The translations under genes were made by a program, and so were the position numbers. A stretch of 64,000 bases of DNA, taken from assembly GCF_016741815.1 (NCBI RefSeq), contig NZ_JAERRJ010000015.1, forward strand, positions 1 through 64,000, read 5' to 3'. Each line of letters begins with the position of its first letter. Within the stretch, counting starts at the first letter, position 1. Shown piece by piece: positions 49,771-59,766 of the stretch. Origin of the DNA: Nocardia acididurans (GTDB lineage: Bacteria > Actinomycetota > Actinomycetes > Mycobacteriales > Mycobacteriaceae). Under the pieces are notes generated by a model that was given only the letters and a program-made list of their open reading frames with translations, was not told where the DNA came from and ran no database searches.

Positions 49771-52700
49771 GTGTTCAGCCGCATCGCCATCGTGAATCGT
49801 GGAGAAGCCGCCATGCGGCTGATTCATGCTGTCCGAGATCTGGTCGCGGAGACGGGGTTACCGATCGAGACGGTTGCTCTGCACACCGACGTTGACCGGA
49901 ATGCGACGTTCGTCCGGGAAGCGGATGCGGCGTACGACCTCGGTCCAGCCGCCGCGCGTCCGTACCTGAATCTGGAGCTGCTCGAGCGCGCGCTCCTGGC
50001 CACCGGCGCGGATGCCGCCTGGGTCGGCTGGGGTTTCGTCGCCGAGGATCCGGCGTTCGCGGAACTGTGCGCCAAGATCGGCGTCACCTTCATCGGCCCG
50101 AGCCCGGACGCCATGCGCAAGCTCGGCGACAAGATCGGCGCGAAGCTGATCGCCGAGGAGGTCGGGGTCCCGGTCGCGCCGTGGAGCCGCGGCCCGGTCG
50201 AAACCCTGGAGAAGGCCAAGGAAGCCGCCGACCACATCGGCTACCCCCTGATGTTGAAGGCGACCGCCGGTGGCGGCGGCCGCGGCATCCGCGTGGTCAC
50301 CAACGCCGATGACCTCACCGACGCCTACGAGCGCACCCGCCAGGAGGCCGAGCGCGCCTTCGGCAGCGGCGTCGTGTTCCTGGAGCGCCTGGTCACCGGC
50401 GCCCGCCACGTCGAGGTGCAGGTCATCGCCGACGGCCAGGGCACCGCGTGGGCACTGGGCGTACGCGACTGCTCGGTGCAGCGCCGCAACCAGAAGATCA
50501 TCGAGGAGTCGGCCTCCCCGGTGCTGGCCCCCGAGCAGGTGCTCGAGCTCAAGGAGTCCGCCGAGCGGCTGGCCGTCGCGGTCGGCTACTGCGGCGCGGC
50601 GACCGTCGAATTCCTGTACCACCCGGGCGAGAAGCTGTTCGCCTTCCTCGAGGTGAACACCCGCCTGCAGGTGGAGCACCCGATCACCGAGATCACCACC
50701 GGCTTCGACCTGGTGCGCGCGCAGCTGCACGTCGCCTCCGGCAACAAGCTCGAGGGTGAGCGTCCGCTCGAGCGCGGCCACGCGGTCGAGGCCCGCCTCA
50801 ACGCCGAGGACCCGGACCGCGATTTCGCGCCCGCCCCCGGCCGCATCGCGCGCCTGGATCTGCCCGCGGGCCCCGGCATCCGCGTCGACACCGGCGTCAG
50901 CGAGGGCGACACCATCCCCGCCGATTTCGACTCCATGATCGCGAAAATCATTGCGTACGGCCGTAATCGCGAGGAGGCCCTGGGCCGCCTGCGCCGCGCC
51001 ATGACGCAGACCCGCGTGGTCATCGAGGGCGGCGCCACCAACAAGAGCTTCGTGCTGGACCTGCTCAACCAGCCCGAGGTGATCGACGGCAGCGCCGACA
51101 CCGGCTGGATCGACCGCGTCCGCAACGAGGGCCGCCTGGTCTCGCACCGCCACACCGCCGTCGCGCTGGCCGCCGCCGCCATCGACGCCTACGAGGAGGA
51201 CGAGCGGGCCGAGCGAATTCGCCTGCTGTCCACCGCATCCGGCGGTCGCCCGCAGGTGCAGCACGAGTCCGGCCGCCCGCGTGATCTGAAGCTGCGCGGC
51301 GTCGGCTACCGCGTGCGCGTGGCCCGCACCGGCGCGCACCGCTTCCGCGTCGGCATCGAGTCCGCCGCCGAAATCCGCACGGCCGACGTCGATCTGGAGC
51401 GTTTCGACGATCACACCGGCCAGATCGTGGTGAACGGCACCCGCTATCGCGTGGTCACCGGCACCCACGGCCCCGTGCACGTGGTCGACGTGGACGGCAC
51501 CACCCACCGCATCAGCCGCGACGAGGGCGGCGTAGTCCGTTCTCCCGCACCGGCTCTCGTGGTCGCCACCCCGCTGGAGATCGGCGCGGAGGTCGAGGCG
51601 GGCGCACCCGTGCTCGTGCTCGAGGCCATGAAGATGGAAACCGTGCTGCGCGCGCCGTTCCGGGCCGTCCTCAAGGAGTGCAACGTCTCGGTCGGCACCC
51701 AGGTGGAGACCGGCGCCCCGCTCATGCGGCTGGAGCCGATCGCCGACGAGGGCGACGAAACCGAAACCGCCGCAGTCGAAACCGTCGAACTGGATCTGCC
51801 CGCCGAAACGGTCGCGACCCACCCGGCCGAGCGCATCGCGCGCTCCCAGCAGGACCTGCGCGGCCTGCTGCTCGGCTTCGACGTGGACCCGACCGACGAC
51901 CGCCGCGTGGTGGCCGACTACCTGACCGTGCGCCGCGAGGCCATCGCCGACAACCGCCGCCCGCTGGCCGAGGAACTCGAACTCCTCTCGGTCTTCGCGG
52001 ATCTGGCCGAGCTGAGCCACAACCGCTCGTGGGAGGAGGACGGCGGCCACAGCCACGTGCACAGTGCCCGCGAGTACTTCCACACCTACCTGCAGAGCCT
52101 GGATGCGGAGCGGGCCGGCCTGCCGGAGTCCTACCGCGCCAAACTGTCCAAGGCGCTGGGCCACTACGGCGTCACCGAACTGGATCGCACCCCGGATCTG
52201 GAGGCCGCGGTCTTCCGCATCTTCCTGGCCCAGCAGCGCCCGTCCGAGACCGTCACCGTCATCACCACGCTGCTGCGCGAGTGGCTGCAGGAGCCGGTGC
52301 CGTCGAGTGAACTGCGGGAGCCGGTCGGCCTGACGCTGGAGCGTCTGGTCGCCGCCACCCAGGTGCGTTTCCCGGTGATCGCCGATCTGTCGCGTGGCCT
52401 GGTCTACGCCTGGTACGGCCAGCCGCTGCTGCGCCGCAACCGCGCCCGCGTCTACACCGACGTCCGCAAGCACCTGACCTACCTGGACGCCAACCCGCAG
52501 ACGGCCGATCGCGGCGAGCGCATCGCCGATATGGTGCGCGCCACCGAGCCGCTGGTGCGTCTGGTCGGTCAGCGCCTGGTGCGCGGATTCGCCGACAACA
52601 CCGCCATGCTCGAGGTGCTGACCCGCCGCTACTACGGCAACAAGGGCCTCACCGATGTGCGCACCCATCAGGCCGGCGGCTGCACCTTCGTGGTCGCCGA

Positions 52701-55260
52701 ACGCAAGGGCCTGAGCCTGGTTTCGGCCGCCGTCAGCTTCGACACCCTGGGCACCGCGCTGCGCGGCCTGGCCGAGCTGGCGACCAGCGCGGCCTCGATC
52801 GAGGTGGACATCTACCTCAGCTGGGAGAAGCAGCCCGAGCACTTCGACTCGATGGCCGCCGAACTCCAGGAGGCGCTGGACGCGCATCCGCTGCCGAATT
52901 CGGTGCACCGCATCACCGCCACCGTGGCGGGCTCCGGCGGCGCGATCATGCACCACCACTTCACCTTCCGGCCGTCCGCGACCGGCATGGTGGAGGAGCG
53001 GCTGATCCGCGGTCTGCACCCGTTCATCGCGCAGCGCATGCAGATGAAGCGGCTGCGCAAGTTCGACCTCACCCGCCTGCCGTCCTCGGACGACGAAGAG
53101 GTGTACCTGTTCCGCGCGGTCGCCAAGGAGAACACCTCCGATGAGCGGCTGATCGCCTTCGCCCAGGTGCGCGACCTGGCCTCGCTGCGTGATCACGAGG
53201 GCCGCCTGCTGGCGCTGCCCTCGGCCGAGATCGCGGTGGCCACCTGCCTCGACTCGATCCGCCGGGCACAGGCCACACGGCCGAACTCCAAGCGGTTCAA
53301 CACCAATCGCATCGTCATGTACATCTGGCCGGAGGTCGATGTCACGCGCGCCGAGCTGGAGACGGTCATCGGCGGCCACGTGCTGCCCATGACCACCGGC
53401 GCGGGCCTGGAGGAGATCCTGCTCATCGCCCGCCAGCGCGACGAGGTCACCGGCGAACTCACCAAGATCGCCGTGCGGATCTCCTTCGACGCCACCGGCG
53501 GCACCCAGGTGACCATCGGCGACCGCACCGACGACGCGGTCGAGCCGCTCGACGAGTACCGCCAGAAGGTGCTGCGCGCCAGCAGCCGCAACACCGTCTA
53601 CCCGTACGAATTGACCAGTCTCCTGGGCGATTTCACCGAATACGACCTCGACGCCGAGCACAAGCTGGTGCCGGTGGACCGTCCCCGGGGCCGCAACAAG
53701 GCCGCGCTGGTGGCCGGTGTGGTCACCACTCGCACCGAACTGCACCCGGACGGCGTCACCCGCGTGGTGCTGCTCGGCGATCCGACGAAATCCCTCGGCG
53801 CACTGTCGGAACCGGAGTGCCGCCGGGTGATCGCGGGCCTGGATCTGGCCGAACAGCTGAAGGTGCCGCTGGAGTGGTACGCGCTGTCCTCGGGCGCGCG
53901 CATCTCCATGGAGTCGGGCACCGAGAACATGGACTGGGTGGCGGCCGCGCTCAAGCGCATCGTCGAATTCACCCAGGACGGCGGCGAGATCAATATCGTC
54001 GTCGCGGGCATCAACGTCGGCGCGCAGCCGTACTGGAATGCCGAGGCCACCATGCTCATGCACACCAAGGGCATCCTGGTGATGACCCCGGATTCCACCA
54101 TGGTGCTCACCGGCAAGCAGGCCCTCGATTTCTCCGGCGGCGTCTCGGCCGAGGACAACTTCGGCATCGGCGGCTACGACCGCGTCATGGGCCCCAACGG
54201 CCAGGCGCAGTACTGGGCCCCGAACCTGCACGCCGCCCGCGATGTGCTCATGTCGCACTACGAGCACACCTACGTGGCCCCCGGCGAGCAGACCCCGCGG
54301 CGTACCAACACCAGCGACCCGGCCGACCGCGACGTGTCGAGCTTCCCGCATGTGATCGCGGACAGCGATTTCAAGACCGTCGGCGAGATCTTCTCCGCCT
54401 CGGCAAACCCGGATCGCAAGAAGCCCTTCGACATTCGCACCGTCATGCGCGCCCTGGCCGACCAGGATCACCCGATCCTGGAGCGCTGGGCGGGTATGGC
54501 CGACGCCGAGACCGCGGTCGTGCAGGACGCGCGCCTGGGCGGAATCCCGGTGTGCCTGTTGGGAATCGAGTCGCGGGGCGTCCCGCGTCGCGGCTACCCG
54601 GCCACCGACGGACCCGACACCTACACGGCGGGCACGCTGTTCCCGCAGTCGTCGAAGAAGGCGGCGCGCGCCATCAACACCGCGAGCGGCAACCGCCCGC
54701 TGGTGGTGCTGGCCAACCTGTCCGGCTTCGACGGTTCACCGGAGTCGATGCGCAAGCTCCAGCTGGAGTACGGCGCGGAGATCGGCCGGGCCATCGTGAA
54801 CTTCCAGGGCCCCATCGTGTTCTGCGTGATCTCGCGCTACCACGGCGGTGCGTTCGTGGTGTTCTCGAAGGCGCTGAACCCGAATATGACGGTGCTGGCC
54901 ATCGACGGCTCGTTCGCCTCGGTGCTCGGCGGCGCGCCTGCCGCGGCCGTGGTGTTCGCCGGCGAGGTCAGCTCGCGCACCGCCGCCGACCCGCGGGTGC
55001 GGGAGCTGGAGACCCGCGCGGCCAATGCCACCGGCACCGACCGCGCCGTGCTCACCGCCGAACTCGACGAGGTCCGCTCCTCGGTGCGCACCGAGAAGCT
55101 CAGCGATGTGGCCGCCGAATTCGATCGCGTGCACAGCATTCGCCGTGCCGTCGAGGTCGGTTCGGTGGATGCCATCATCGACGCGTCGCAGCTGCGCCCG
55201 CGCATCATCGACGCGATCGAGGCGGGCCTGCGCGTGGCCCACCTGGAGCACTCGCTGTAA
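49771..55260 (+). CDS. Single-chain acyl-CoA carboxylase (BC-BCCP-CT fusion)
   Basis: 1829 residues; GTG with GGAAGGA 8 bases upstream. Domains: biotin carboxylase (1-490: SRIAIVNRGEAAMRLIHAV, ATP-grasp KATAGGGGRGIR, EVNTRLQVEHPITEITTG); a biotinyl domain with VLEAMKMET where Lys621 is the biotin site; a large central region (about 650-1250); and a carboxyltransferase (about 1280-1829: LSSGARISMESGTENMDW, NVGAQPYWNAEATMLMHTKG, LTGKQALDFSGGVSAEDNFG, AIDGSFASVLGGAPAA). All three activities lie in one chain, as in eukaryotic ACC. In mycobacteria the main carboxylases are separate AccA/AccD subunits. It uses ATP, bicarbonate and an acyl-CoA; the substrate is unknown. Confidence 0.9.
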   Translation: MFSRIAIVNRGEAAMRLIHAVRDLVAETGLPIETVALHTDVDRNATFVREADAAYDLGPAAARPYLNLELLERALLATGADAAWVGWGFVAEDPAFAELCAKIGVTFIGPSPDAMRKLGDKIGAKLIAEEVGVPVAPWSRGPVETLEKAKEAADHIGYPLMLKATAGGGGRGIRVVTNADDLTDAYERTRQEAERAFGSGVVFLERLVTGARHVEVQVIADGQGTAWALGVRDCSVQRRNQKIIEESASPVLAPEQVLELKESAERLAVAVGYCGAATVEFLYHPGEKLFAFLEVNTRLQVEHPITEITTGFDLVRAQLHVASGNKLEGERPLERGHAVEARLNAEDPDRDFAPAPGRIARLDLPAGPGIRVDTGVSEGDTIPADFDSMIAKIIAYGRNREEALGRLRRAMTQTRVVIEGGATNKSFVLDLLNQPEVIDGSADTGWIDRVRNEGRLVSHRHTAVALAAAAIDAYEEDERAERIRLLSTASGGRPQVQHESGRPRDLKLRGVGYRVRVARTGAHRFRVGIESAAEIRTADVDLERFDDHTGQIVVNGTRYRVVTGTHGPVHVVDVDGTTHRISRDEGGVVRSPAPALVVATPLEIGAEVEAGAPVLVLEAMKMETVLRAPFRAVLKECNVSVGTQVETGAPLMRLEPIADEGDETETAAVETVELDLPAETVATHPAERIARSQQDLRGLLLGFDVDPTDDRRVVADYLTVRREAIADNRRPLAEELELLSVFADLAELSHNRSWEEDGGHSHVHSAREYFHTYLQSLDAERAGLPESYRAKLSKALGHYGVTELDRTPDLEAAVFRIFLAQQRPSETVTVITTLLREWLQEPVPSSELREPVGLTLERLVAATQVRFPVIADLSRGLVYAWYGQPLLRRNRARVYTDVRKHLTYLDANPQTADRGERIADMVRATEPLVRLVGQRLVRGFADNTAMLEVLTRRYYGNKGLTDVRTHQAGGCTFVVAERKGLSLVSAAVSFDTLGTALRGLAELATSAASIEVDIYLSWEKQPEHFDSMAAELQEALDAHPLPNSVHRITATVAGSGGAIMHHHFTFRPSATGMVEERLIRGLHPFIAQRMQMKRLRKFDLTRLPSSDDEEVYLFRAVAKENTSDERLIAFAQVRDLASLRDHEGRLLALPSAEIAVATCLDSIRRAQATRPNSKRFNTNRIVMYIWPEVDVTRAELETVIGGHVLPMTTGAGLEEILLIARQRDEVTGELTKIAVRISFDATGGTQVTIGDRTDDAVEPLDEYRQKVLRASSRNTVYPYELTSLLGDFTEYDLDAEHKLVPVDRPRGRNKAALVAGVVTTRTELHPDGVTRVVLLGDPTKSLGALSEPECRRVIAGLDLAEQLKVPLEWYALSSGARISMESGTENMDWVAAALKRIVEFTQDGGEINIVVAGINVGAQPYWNAEATMLMHTKGILVMTPDSTMVLTGKQALDFSGGVSAEDNFGIGGYDRVMGPNGQAQYWAPNLHAARDVLMSHYEHTYVAPGEQTPRRTNTSDPADRDVSSFPHVIADSDFKTVGEIFSASANPDRKKPFDIRTVMRALADQDHPILERWAGMADAETAVVQDARLGGIPVCLLGIESRGVPRRGYPATDGPDTYTAGTLFPQSSKKAARAINTASGNRPLVVLANLSGFDGSPESMRKLQLEYGAEIGRAIVNFQGPIVFCVISRYHGGAFVVFSKALNPNMTVLAIDGSFASVLGGAPAAAVVFAGEVSSRTAADPRVRELETRAANATGTDRAVLTAELDEVRSSVRTEKLSDVAAEFDRVHSIRRAVEVGSVDAIIDASQLRPRIIDAIEAGLRVAHLEHSL

Positions 55261-55276
55261 TCGCTGACCGAACACC

Positions 55277-55313
55277 GCGAATCCCGTTGCCGCTGTGCGG
55301 CAACGGGATTCGC
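55277..55313. terminator. Bidirectional terminator between convergent genes
   Basis: Perfect 17-bp stem (left arm begins GCGAATCCCGTTGCC) with a TGT loop. It lies 16 bases after the carboxylase stop and 5 bases before the stop of the antiporter gene on the other strand, so it serves both. Confidence 0.9.
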
Positions 55314-55318
55314 TGTCT

Positions 55319-56527
55319 TCAGGCCGCTCTGCCGGACCTGCGCTGGTACCCGCGCGCGGTCAGCAGTGAGCCCACGCCGTGCAGCACCACACTGGCGGAC
55401 ACCGTCACCACCATGACCGTCAGCGCGAGTTCGGCTGCGCTGTCGGGCAATTGGTTGAACGCCAGCAGCGCGAACACGATCGAGGTGGTGCCGCGCGGCC
55501 CCAGCAGTCCGATGAGCACGTTCTCGATCGGGGTGAGCCCGGAGCCGGTCAGCGACAGCAGCACCGGCCCTATCCGGATCACGGTCAGCACCGCCGCGCT
55601 CAGCAGCCATACTCGCCAGTCCGCGACCTCGGCCAGGATGTACACCGCGACCACGCCGAAGGCGAACCACATGACGATGGTCAGCAGGAAGCCGACGTCC
55701 TCGAGCAGTTCGAGTTCCCGGCGATGCTCCTCCGGCTCGCGGAAGCGATGGATGACCAGCCCGCAGACGAAGGCCGCCACGAATCCGTTCCCGTCGATAC
55801 CGGTCGACAGCGCGTAGGTCAGCAGCGGCGCGGCCACCAGAACCATCCGTTTCGCCTGCGGGTTCATGAGTTTCGCGCGATCGGCCCGGTTGATCAGGAA
55901 GGCCAGTACGGCTCCCGTGCCCACGCCGACGCCGATCGCCTTCGCCGCGGCGGGCAGCGCGGTGGCCAGGGCCTGCGCCGGGGTCTGCGATTGGGTGAGG
56001 TCCCCGGCCAGGATCAACGCGAAAATGAAGAGCGGGGAGATGATGCCGTCGTTGTAGCCGCTCTCCACATTGAGAATGTTGCGCACCCGCACCGGTATGC
56101 GCCGGTCGCGCAGGATCGCCGAGGCCGGGGCGAAGTCGATGGGCACGATCACGCAGGCGATGACGAGCATCACCGCCCAGCCGTATCCGGGCAGCACCCA
56201 CATCCCCAGTACGACGGCCGCCGCCAGGCTCAGCGGCATCGCGATCAACAGCAATCGCAGGGCGGCGGCCGGATTCCGGCCCAGCAGCCCGCCCTTCACG
56301 TCGGTGGCGTCCAGGAACAGCAGGATGGCGAGCACGATCTCGGCGGTGTGCAGGGCCACCTTCGTGTTCAGCGCGTCACCGATGATGCTGCCCTGGGTGG
56401 TCGCTCCAACCAGCGCACCCGCCGCCACGACCACGACCGGCGGGCTGATTCGCCAGCGTTCGAGCTTGGTGGCCAGCAGCGCCCAGATGATGAGGGTCGT
56501 CGTCACGGCCAAGATCGAAGCAACCAT
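55319..56527 (-). CDS. CPA1-type cation/proton antiporter
   Basis: 402 residues with about twelve transmembrane helices, beginning ILAVTTTLIIWALLATKLER. The functional motif ESGYNDGIISPLFIFAL (ESxxND type with the acidic pair) and the earlier CVIVPIDFAPASAIL (replacing the T/A-DP-x-x motif) identify a Na+(K+)/H+ exchanger of the NhaP/CPA1 family. GLLGPRGTTSIVFALL near the end is also conserved. It helps with pH and salt balance. Single gene; 241 bases on its 5' side contain nothing recognisable. Confidence 0.9.
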   Translation of the reverse strand: MVASILAVTTTLIIWALLATKLERWRISPPVVVVAAGALVGATTQGSIIGDALNTKVALHTAEIVLAILLFLDATDVKGGLLGRNPAAALRLLLIAMPLSLAAAVVLGMWVLPGYGWAVMLVIACVIVPIDFAPASAILRDRRIPVRVRNILNVESGYNDGIISPLFIFALILAGDLTQSQTPAQALATALPAAAKAIGVGVGTGAVLAFLINRADRAKLMNPQAKRMVLVAAPLLTYALSTGIDGNGFVAAFVCGLVIHRFREPEEHRRELELLEDVGFLLTIVMWFAFGVVAVYILAEVADWRVWLLSAAVLTVIRIGPVLLSLTGSGLTPIENVLIGLLGPRGTTSIVFALLAFNQLPDSAAELALTVMVVTVSASVVLHGVGSLLTARGYQRRSGRAA

Positions 56528-56768
56528 GCGGCTATCGTCTCAGGCGCGGGGAAACGGCCGGTGGCGTACTCTCGGCCTGCTGGTCGGCGCGGGTGTCGGC
56601 CGCCACGCCCGCCCGCCGCGCCACGGCCGCGCGGTGGGCCGGATCCGGCCGGGGCCAAGCGGTTGCGGGGGCGGCGGCGGCTCGGGCAGGCTGTGCTCGT
56701 GCCGAATTCGTTGCCGCCCCGTGTCGCCGACATGCGAGCGCGCACGGTCGGGGAAGAGGAGTGCCGCG

Positions 56769-57239
56769 GTGCGTGGTCGGTTCGATCGCTTCGATCCCCG
56801 GCGTAAACCGGCCGAACCGGCGGAACCCGAGATCGTCGAGGAGCCTTTCGAGATCGACCTGCCGAAGGTGGTGGCGGCGCTGCACTGGGACCTGGCCGAG
56901 TGGCTGGGGACCGACGCGCTGCCGAAGGTCTTCGACCGGATCTCGGGGGCGCTGGACGAGAAGTTCACCTCCGTGGTGACGACCGGGCAGTCGGTGGACC
57001 GCGAGACACTGCTGGGTGGGCTGTGGTCGGCGCGAAATCTGCAGCCGGGGTTGGAGATCGAGGTGTCGGACGTGCAGGAGATCGCGCGCAGCGGCTCGGT
57101 GATCGTGGTGCGGTTCGTGGCGGAGAACCAGATCGGCGGGGCCGAGGTCAAGCGCATGGCGACCGGGGTGATCATCACCGACGGGCGTAGCTACGCGTGG
57201 CGGTCCGTGCACGAGACGCCCATGCCGGATGGGGCCTGA
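56769..57239 (+). CDS. Hypothetical protein
   Basis: 156 residues from GTG 56769, with GAAGAGGAG upstream; longer in-frame starts overlap the antiporter gene. Sequence FDRFDPRRKPAEPAEPEIVE, then DLPKVVAALHWDLAEWLGTD, RNLQPGLEIEVSDVQEIARS and GVIITDGRSYAWRSVHETPM. The second half looks like a small alpha/beta domain of the SnoaL or similar type; family not secure. No signal peptide. Confidence 0.6.
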   Translation: MRGRFDRFDPRRKPAEPAEPEIVEEPFEIDLPKVVAALHWDLAEWLGTDALPKVFDRISGALDEKFTSVVTTGQSVDRETLLGGLWSARNLQPGLEIEVSDVQEIARSGSVIVVRFVAENQIGGAEVKRMATGVIITDGRSYAWRSVHETPMPDGA

Positions 57240-57334
57240 GGCGGCGCGAAGGGCCGACACGCGGTGGATTTCGGTCGGGCGTGTTTCGAATACCGGGTTG
57301 CCGGTCCGGTTTGCTGTGAGGCACGCTGGGACGC

Positions 57335-58288
57335 GTGACCATCTCACTGCCGCAGGATGTCGCCGACACCATCGTTGCGATCTTCGAGGAGCGGGGCAAG
57401 CGCTGGCTGGACGATCTGCCCGCCCTCGTGCAGGAGCGTTGCGACGCTTGGGGTTTGACCATCGCCGGCGCGGGATTCAGCGGCGGGACGCACTCCTATG
57501 CCGCGCCGGTACATCGAACCGACGGGTCGGTTGCGGTATTGAAGATTCCGGTGGTGGACCCGGAGAACATCGGCGAAGCCGCCGGACTGCACTGCTATCA
57601 GGGCGACGGCGCGGTCCAGCTCTACGAATTCGATTCCGCCAGTAACTCGATGCTGCTCGAATGGGCGCGCCCCGGCACCGAACTCGTGACGCAGCCGGGC
57701 TTTCCGAGCCTCGAGGGCGAGTCCCGCAATATCGAGAAGGTCGAGTTCGCGTGCGCGCTGTACAAGCGACTACGCCGCGAGCCCGTCGACATCCCCGCGG
57801 AATTCCCGGCCCTGCCCCTGGCCTCCGGCATGGTCGAGGAGTGGACCCAGATGTTCCTGGAGCCGGATCCCGAAGTCGCCGAGGTGATTCCGTCCCGGCT
57901 GCTGGACAAGGCAGCGCTGTGGACGGCCCGCCTCGCGGTGCCGGACGGCCCGCTGCTGGTGGTCAACCGCGACACCCATCTGGGCAATATCGTTGCCGCG
58001 GAACGGGAACCATGGCTGCTCATCGACCCCAAGGCCTACCTGGGCGAAGCGGCGTTCGACGCGGGCTTCCTGGGCATGATCCAGGTGCAGAGCTGGCCCA
58101 CTCCCGAGCACGCGAAGGCGGTGATCGAGCGCACCGCAACGGGTCTGGAGATCGATCCCGACCGGGCGCGCGGCTGGGCCTTCATGCGCGCCATGGAGGA
58201 GATCGTCTGGGCGATCGAGGACGAGGAGCCGGAGGACATGCGCCTGCACCTGGCGGTGGCGACGGCGCTGTCCGAACCGCTCACCTAG
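57335..58288 (+). CDS. APH(6)-like aminoglycoside/hydroxyurea phosphotransferase
   Basis: 317 residues. The kinase-like core shows VAVLKIPVVDPENIGEAAGL, the Brenner-type loop VNRDTHLGNIVAAEREPWLL and the metal motif IDPKAYLGEAAFDAG. This matches the APH(6)/hydroxyurea phosphotransferase family (family form: VNRDLHxGN). The catalytic Asp is kept, but a Thr replaces Leu in the loop. It may inactivate streptomycin-like compounds, or act on a natural metabolite; resistance is not shown by sequence alone. GTG start. Confidence 0.9.
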   Translation: MTISLPQDVADTIVAIFEERGKRWLDDLPALVQERCDAWGLTIAGAGFSGGTHSYAAPVHRTDGSVAVLKIPVVDPENIGEAAGLHCYQGDGAVQLYEFDSASNSMLLEWARPGTELVTQPGFPSLEGESRNIEKVEFACALYKRLRREPVDIPAEFPALPLASGMVEEWTQMFLEPDPEVAEVIPSRLLDKAALWTARLAVPDGPLLVVNRDTHLGNIVAAEREPWLLIDPKAYLGEAAFDAGFLGMIQVQSWPTPEHAKAVIERTATGLEIDPDRARGWAFMRAMEEIVWAIEDEEPEDMRLHLAVATALSEPLT

Positions 58289-58303
58289 ACCCTGCCGGAA
58301 TGG

Positions 58304-58738
58304 CTAGGGCTGGTTGGGGTCTCGTGGCGGTCGCTTGCGCTGCTTGTCGCGTTCGGTGATGACGCCGATGGTGGTGGGGATGAGCAGTGCCAGCCCCCAC
58401 GGCACCGCCACCCAGAACGGCCAGAAGTACCCCTTGCCGGTGGCCAGCCAGATGACCACCATGAGGGCGTTCACGAAAACCCAGGGCGTCCACATGATCT
58501 TGACCCAGGTGGGCACGCTGCCGCCCTTGTCCAGGCTCACCTTCGGCATGGCCGAGCGCTGGGCGGGCAGATCGGTCAGCACCGGCGTCAGTTCGCCGTA
58601 GGTCCTGGCCGCGTAGACCCGCTGTAGTCGTTCGTCGAACTCGTGCAGGCTGATCCGGCCCTCGTCCATCGCCGTCTTCAGTCGCGCGACGATGTGCTCG
58701 CGGTCGGCGTCCGACGCCCGCATATTCTCCTGGCTCAC
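58304..58738 (-). CDS. DUF1707/2TM-domain protein
   Basis: 144 residues. N-terminal DUF1707: MRASDADREHIVARLKTAMD then ISLHEFDERLQRVYAARTYG, a SHOCT-like helix pair. Two transmembrane helices follow (VFVNALMVVIWLATG and VAVPWGLALLIPTTIGVI). Common in Actinobacteria, function unknown. TACGCT on the minus strand ends 6 bases before the GTG, so the transcript should be leaderless. Convergent with the phosphotransferase, 15 bases between the stops. Confidence 0.9.
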   Translation of the reverse strand: MSQENMRASDADREHIVARLKTAMDEGRISLHEFDERLQRVYAARTYGELTPVLTDLPAQRSAMPKVSLDKGGSVPTWVKIMWTPWVFVNALMVVIWLATGKGYFWPFWVAVPWGLALLIPTTIGVITERDKQRKRPPRDPNQP

Positions 58739-58795
58739 GATGTCAGCGTAAGTCGGCCGCCGCCCATCCGCCGCAGCGAATTTCGCGATGCCGGA

Positions 58796-59653
58796 TCACG
58801 CGGAGTGCAGGGCCGCCAGCAGGGTGGTGAGAATGGGGGATTGGCGGATATCGCTGCGCACGACCGCCGACACCGGGATGCGCAGCGGGTGCCCGGCCAG
58901 GTGCAGGGTGGCGATGCCCTCGGTCTGGCTGTCGGCGTAGAGGATGGTCCAGGCGTCGGGCCGGTTCACCAGTTCCATGGTGGCGGTGTGGTCGGGCGGG
59001 ATCGGGGGACCGTAGGCGGGGCCGGTGGGCAGATCGGCGAAGGCCGCGCGCACCACATTGTGCAGCAGCACCTGATCGGATTCCGGCGGCAGCAGCAGCG
59101 GGTAGGCGGCGAGGTCGGTGAGCGTCACCTCCTCGCGGGCAGCCAGGGGGTGCGAGGTGGAAGTGGCGAGCACCAGATCCTCGACCCAGAGCTTCTGTAC
59201 CTCCAGGCCGGGCTGGTCCACGCTGCCCCGGATGAGAGCAAGATCACAGTCACCGTCCGCGACCGCCTGAATGCGCTGGCGGAAGGGCTTGATGACGAAT
59301 TCGATCTCGGCCCCGGGATGCGCTTCGCGTGCTCCGGCGATGGCCGAGAGCGATCTTGTTGCGAAAGACATATTGGCTGCGAGGCGAATCCGCGGCCCGG
59401 AGGCCCGTACAGCTGCGCGAATGGCGGATTCCAGGCTCAGCATTTGCTTCGCAAGGGGAAGTAGCCGAGTGGTCGCGTCGGTGGGTACGACCGATCTTGT
59501 CGAGCGTTCGAAGAGGGGTACGCCAAGATCTTTCTCCAGGCGCGCGATCTGATGACTGATCGCCGATTGCGAGATGAAGCTTCGGGTGGCGGCCCGGCTG
59601 AAGCTGAGCTCCTCGCAGACGGCCACGAAGTAGGCCAGTTGTCGCAGCTCCAC
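58796..59653 (-). CDS. LysR-family regulator
   Basis: 285 residues from GTG 59651-59653; GGAGAGG lies 6 bases upstream and the start MELRQLAYFVAV is the usual LysR beginning. Helix-turn-helix: ELSFSRAATRSFISQSAISH. The effector domain follows (ANMSFATRSLSAIAGAREAH). It is divergent from the NDH-2 gene with an imperfect inverted repeat between the two, which is the standard layout for LysR control of the neighbour. Confidence 0.92.
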   Translation of the reverse strand: MELRQLAYFVAVCEELSFSRAATRSFISQSAISHQIARLEKDLGVPLFERSTRSVVPTDATTRLLPLAKQMLSLESAIRAAVRASGPRIRLAANMSFATRSLSAIAGAREAHPGAEIEFVIKPFRQRIQAVADGDCDLALIRGSVDQPGLEVQKLWVEDLVLATSTSHPLAAREEVTLTDLAAYPLLLPPESDQVLLHNVVRAAFADLPTGPAYGPPIPPDHTATMELVNRPDAWTILYADSQTEGIATLHLAGHPLRIPVSAVVRSDIRQSPILTTLLAALHSA

Positions 59654-59682
59654 GGCACCTCTCCAATTCATGATCAATGTAG

Positions 59683-59698
59683 ATAAGAGTCATCTTAA
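59683..59698. promoter_or_regulatory. Imperfect inverted repeat, possible LysR site
   Basis: ATAAGA-GTCA-TCTTAA: 5 of 6 arm positions pair. It lies in an AT-rich patch 30 bases upstream of the lysR start and 69 bases before the ndh start. LysR sites are usually T-N11-A within such repeats. Confidence 0.4.
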
Positions 59699-59766
59699 TT
59701 ATGCGCCCTGACCCCTGGAACATTCTCACTTCGAATCACGGTTAGTCATGACAGAAGGGAGCTGTC

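Noticed and set aside
49858..54471. 1537-codon open frame on the minus strand
   Set aside because: It is fully antisense to the acyl-CoA carboxylase; its composition (Gly/Asp/His/Gln-rich without motifs) is a codon-bias shadow.
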